Origin: JAEZVV01 sp036652035 | GTDB lineage: Bacteria > Pseudomonadota > Gammaproteobacteria > Burkholderiales > Burkholderiaceae_F | Reading direction: 5' to 3' | Assembly: GCA_036652035.1 (NCBI GenBank) | Contig: JAVVWR010000068.1 | Location: 1-15,240 of the forward strand | DNA length: 15,240 nt | Shown here: positions 14,367 through 15,240 of the stretch, one piece after another | How the letters are laid out: the number at the start of each line of letters is the position of its first letter | Numbering within the stretch: position 1 is the first letter of the stretch | Notes under the pieces: model-generated | Database searches by the model: none | Seen by the model: the letters and a program-made list of their open reading frames with translations, nothing else | Told to the model about the DNA's origin: nothing | Made by a program: the position numbers and the translations under genes

Positions 14367-14797
14367 GGCCTTGAGGTCGGTAGTCCTTGATGCTGAACCG
14401 GTGTGGCCAGCACTTGAACAATGCCTTGATGCCCGCCCGCCACCGCCTTGGCTTCGACCTCGGCCAGCTTGCCGCCGCGGTAGCACAGAGCGCGCAGCAG
14501 CATCGGCAGATTCACTCCCGCCACCACCGCGGTCTGGCCGTTGTCGGCGAGCTGCTGCGCGACATTGCCAGGCGTGGCGCCGAAGACATCGGTGAACACC
14601 AGCGTGCCGCCATCACCGGCGGCCTCGGCCACCAGCGCCCGCGCCTGGTCGAGCGTGACCGCGGAGTCGGCGTCGGGCAGGACGTCGAGCACGCGCAGGC
14701 GCTCGTAAGCGTCCGCGTCGCAGCTGTAGACATGTTTCGCACAATCACGCAGCGCGGAGGCCAGCGGAGCATGGGCGATAAGGAAGATGCCAATCAT
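14363..14797 (-). CDS. PTS EIIA component, mannose/fructose-type (ManX-like)
   Basis: A 144-residue single-domain EIIA of the mannose family (EIIA-Man fold), which accepts phosphate from HPr. The phosphorylated histidine is H9 in MIGIFLIAHAPLA; D70 in LVFTDVFGATPGN and the GVNLPMLLRAL stretch (94-103) are family hallmarks. The start at 14797 matches the family's MIGI opening; an upstream ATG at 14935 would add 46 residues with no family features. No partner EIIB or EIIC follows, as is usual for proteobacterial regulatory PTS operons, so it probably signals carbon or energy status instead of importing sugar. The first gene of the EIIA-HPr-EI operon. The usual upstream neighbour in many relatives, glutathione synthetase, is absent here. 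Confidence 0.92.
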   Translation of the reverse strand: MIGIFLIAHAPLASALRDCAKHVYSCDADAYERLRVLDVLPDADSAVTLDQARALVAEAAGDGGTLVFTDVFGATPGNVAQQLADNGQTAVVAGVNLPMLLRALCYRGGKLAEVEAKAVAGGHQGIVQVLATPVQHQGLPTSRP

Positions 14798-14838
14798 GGA
14801 AAAGCGGCCATTCAAATTCGCGATCACGCGGATGGCGC

Positions 14839-14847
14839 AGATTATCA
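14839..14847 (-). promoter_or_regulatory. Candidate extended -10 promoter of the PTS operon
   Basis: On the minus strand TGATAATCT gives an extended -10 (TGn followed by TAATCT), about 42 bp before the EIIA start. No good -35 hexamer is found at the usual spacing. This is the most promoter-like element in the region but remains tentative. Confidence 0.35.
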
Positions 14848-15161
14848 GCCGTGCCGCAGCCAGGCCGCCGAAGTTCCCGATCCCGCCCACAGACCACGCG
14901 ACGGCAAGCTTCGCTTGATCTGAAGCAAACACCACCGTTTCGCCCCAGCCGAATCACGGCTTGATTGCGACCTCTCACGCGGCGCGCCCGCTGCCGGCTT
15001 GATCATCCCGGCAAGCCATCTGCGCACCCATCAAGCCGAGCTGGATGTTTGCTCGATGTTTCATGAATGCTGCGCCGGATCGGCTTGGGCAAACCCGTTC
15101 ATCACCCAAGACTTGATAGGGCGACGCGCCATCACCGCTTGCTGTTGCGCGGGAGACCTTG
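14848..15161. other. Intergenic region with repeated CTTGAT motifs
   Basis: No credible complete gene is seen on either strand. The hexamer CTTGAT occurs at 14914, 14960, 14998, 15112 and 15158, and inverted (ATCAAG) at 15030. Three copies share the longer GGCTTGAT (14958-14965, 14996-15003, and inverted at 15030-15037). A GCTTC/GAAGC hairpin surrounds the first copy (14908-14926), and GATGTTT is directly repeated at 15044-15050 and 15055-15061. The stretch is upstream of the PTS operon and may hold its regulatory sites. Confidence 0.45.
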
Positions 15162-15240
15162 ATGGATCGGATTGACGAACGCGTTCTAACTCAAAGGAAA
15201 CATTACGTTTCCGTCCGCGCCAAATTTTTTCTGTGCCTGG
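15162..15240 (+). CDS. Possible start of a plus-strand gene, cut by the window edge
   Basis: ATG at 15162 follows GGGAGA by 5 bases and opens a frame of 26 codons to the edge, translating as MDRIDERVLTQRKHYVSVRA and then a hydrophobic KFFLCL that could begin a membrane segment. Codons such as CTA, ACT, AGG and repeated TTT differ from the GC-ending usage of neighbours. No family can be named from so short a piece. If real, it is divergent from the PTS operon. Confidence 0.35.
   Translation, partial: MDRIDERVLTQRKHYVSVRAKFFLCL

Noticed and set aside
11940..14390. Plus-strand open frame of 816 codons
   Set aside because: It lies antisense to ptsI, the metX leader and part of metX, whose catalytic motifs are intact. 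Its translation is His/Arg/Gln-rich low-complexity sequence typical of antisense frames in high-GC genes.
14798..14935. N-terminal extension of the EIIA protein
   Set aside because: EIIA-Man proteins begin at the MIGI strand; the extension reads through the candidate promoter and has no family features.
1..15240. CRISPR arrays, tRNA or rRNA genes, transposases, toxin-antitoxin or defence genes
   Set aside because: Looked for on both strands; no repeat-spacer pattern, no cloverleaf with CCA-type end, and no transposase or defence motifs in any translated frame.

Overview
The window is about 15 kb of high-GC proteobacterial chromosome, and almost all of it is housekeeping. Gene content and order point to a betaproteobacterium, most likely of the Rhodocyclales type (Azoarcus/Thauera-like). 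The grounds are a MetX-MetW pair, a truncated regulatory PTS made of a mannose-family EIIA, HPr and EI without a sugar permease, pyrE divergent from exodeoxyribonuclease III, and DUF4124 and UPF0149 proteins. The genus assignment is inference. The sequence is a draft scaffold: a run of exactly 100 N (4242-4341) is flanked by identical 55-bp copies and looks like an unmerged contig overlap, not missing DNA.

Left part (179-2850): a minus-strand operon of pyrE, a DUF4124-type envelope protein and a small exported protein ends in a strong intrinsic terminator. Exodeoxyribonuclease III is transcribed divergently from pyrE across a 93-bp spacer. From 3000 to 4194 lie two plus-strand membrane-protein genes of unknown role with lower GC in places, followed by the scaffold gap. 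After the gap come the plus-strand genes rsuA (16S rRNA pseudouridine synthase) and a formate/nitrite-transporter family channel.

Middle part (6124-9483): an exported M48 zinc metalloprotease (minus) lies divergent from an AmpG-family permease for peptidoglycan fragments (plus). AmpG converges on outer-membrane phospholipase A (minus), with a GC-rich hairpin between them. Several of these genes concern the cell envelope.

Right part (9620-14797): everything is on the minus strand. In transcription order: EIIA, HPr (ATGA overlap), EI (18 bp gap); then a regulatory spacer; then metX and metW (ATGA overlap), a UPF0149 protein and pldA. The ptsI-metX spacer is the most informative noncoding stretch. 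It holds a promoter with a perfect TTGACA box overlapping the ptsI stop codon, a SAM-II riboswitch aptamer beginning at the predicted transcription start, and an intrinsic terminator with six T just before metX. This makes metX-metW a self-contained transcription unit repressed by S-adenosylmethionine, placed directly behind the PTS operon.

The last 440 bp upstream of the PTS operon carry no convincing complete gene. They contain a recurring CTTGAT motif and possibly the first codons of a plus-strand gene running off the end. I see no mobile element, CRISPR array, tRNA or rRNA, and no clearly new multi-gene system. The points that merit follow-up are the riboswitch and its expression platform, the artefactual gap, and the repeated motif upstream of the PTS genes.
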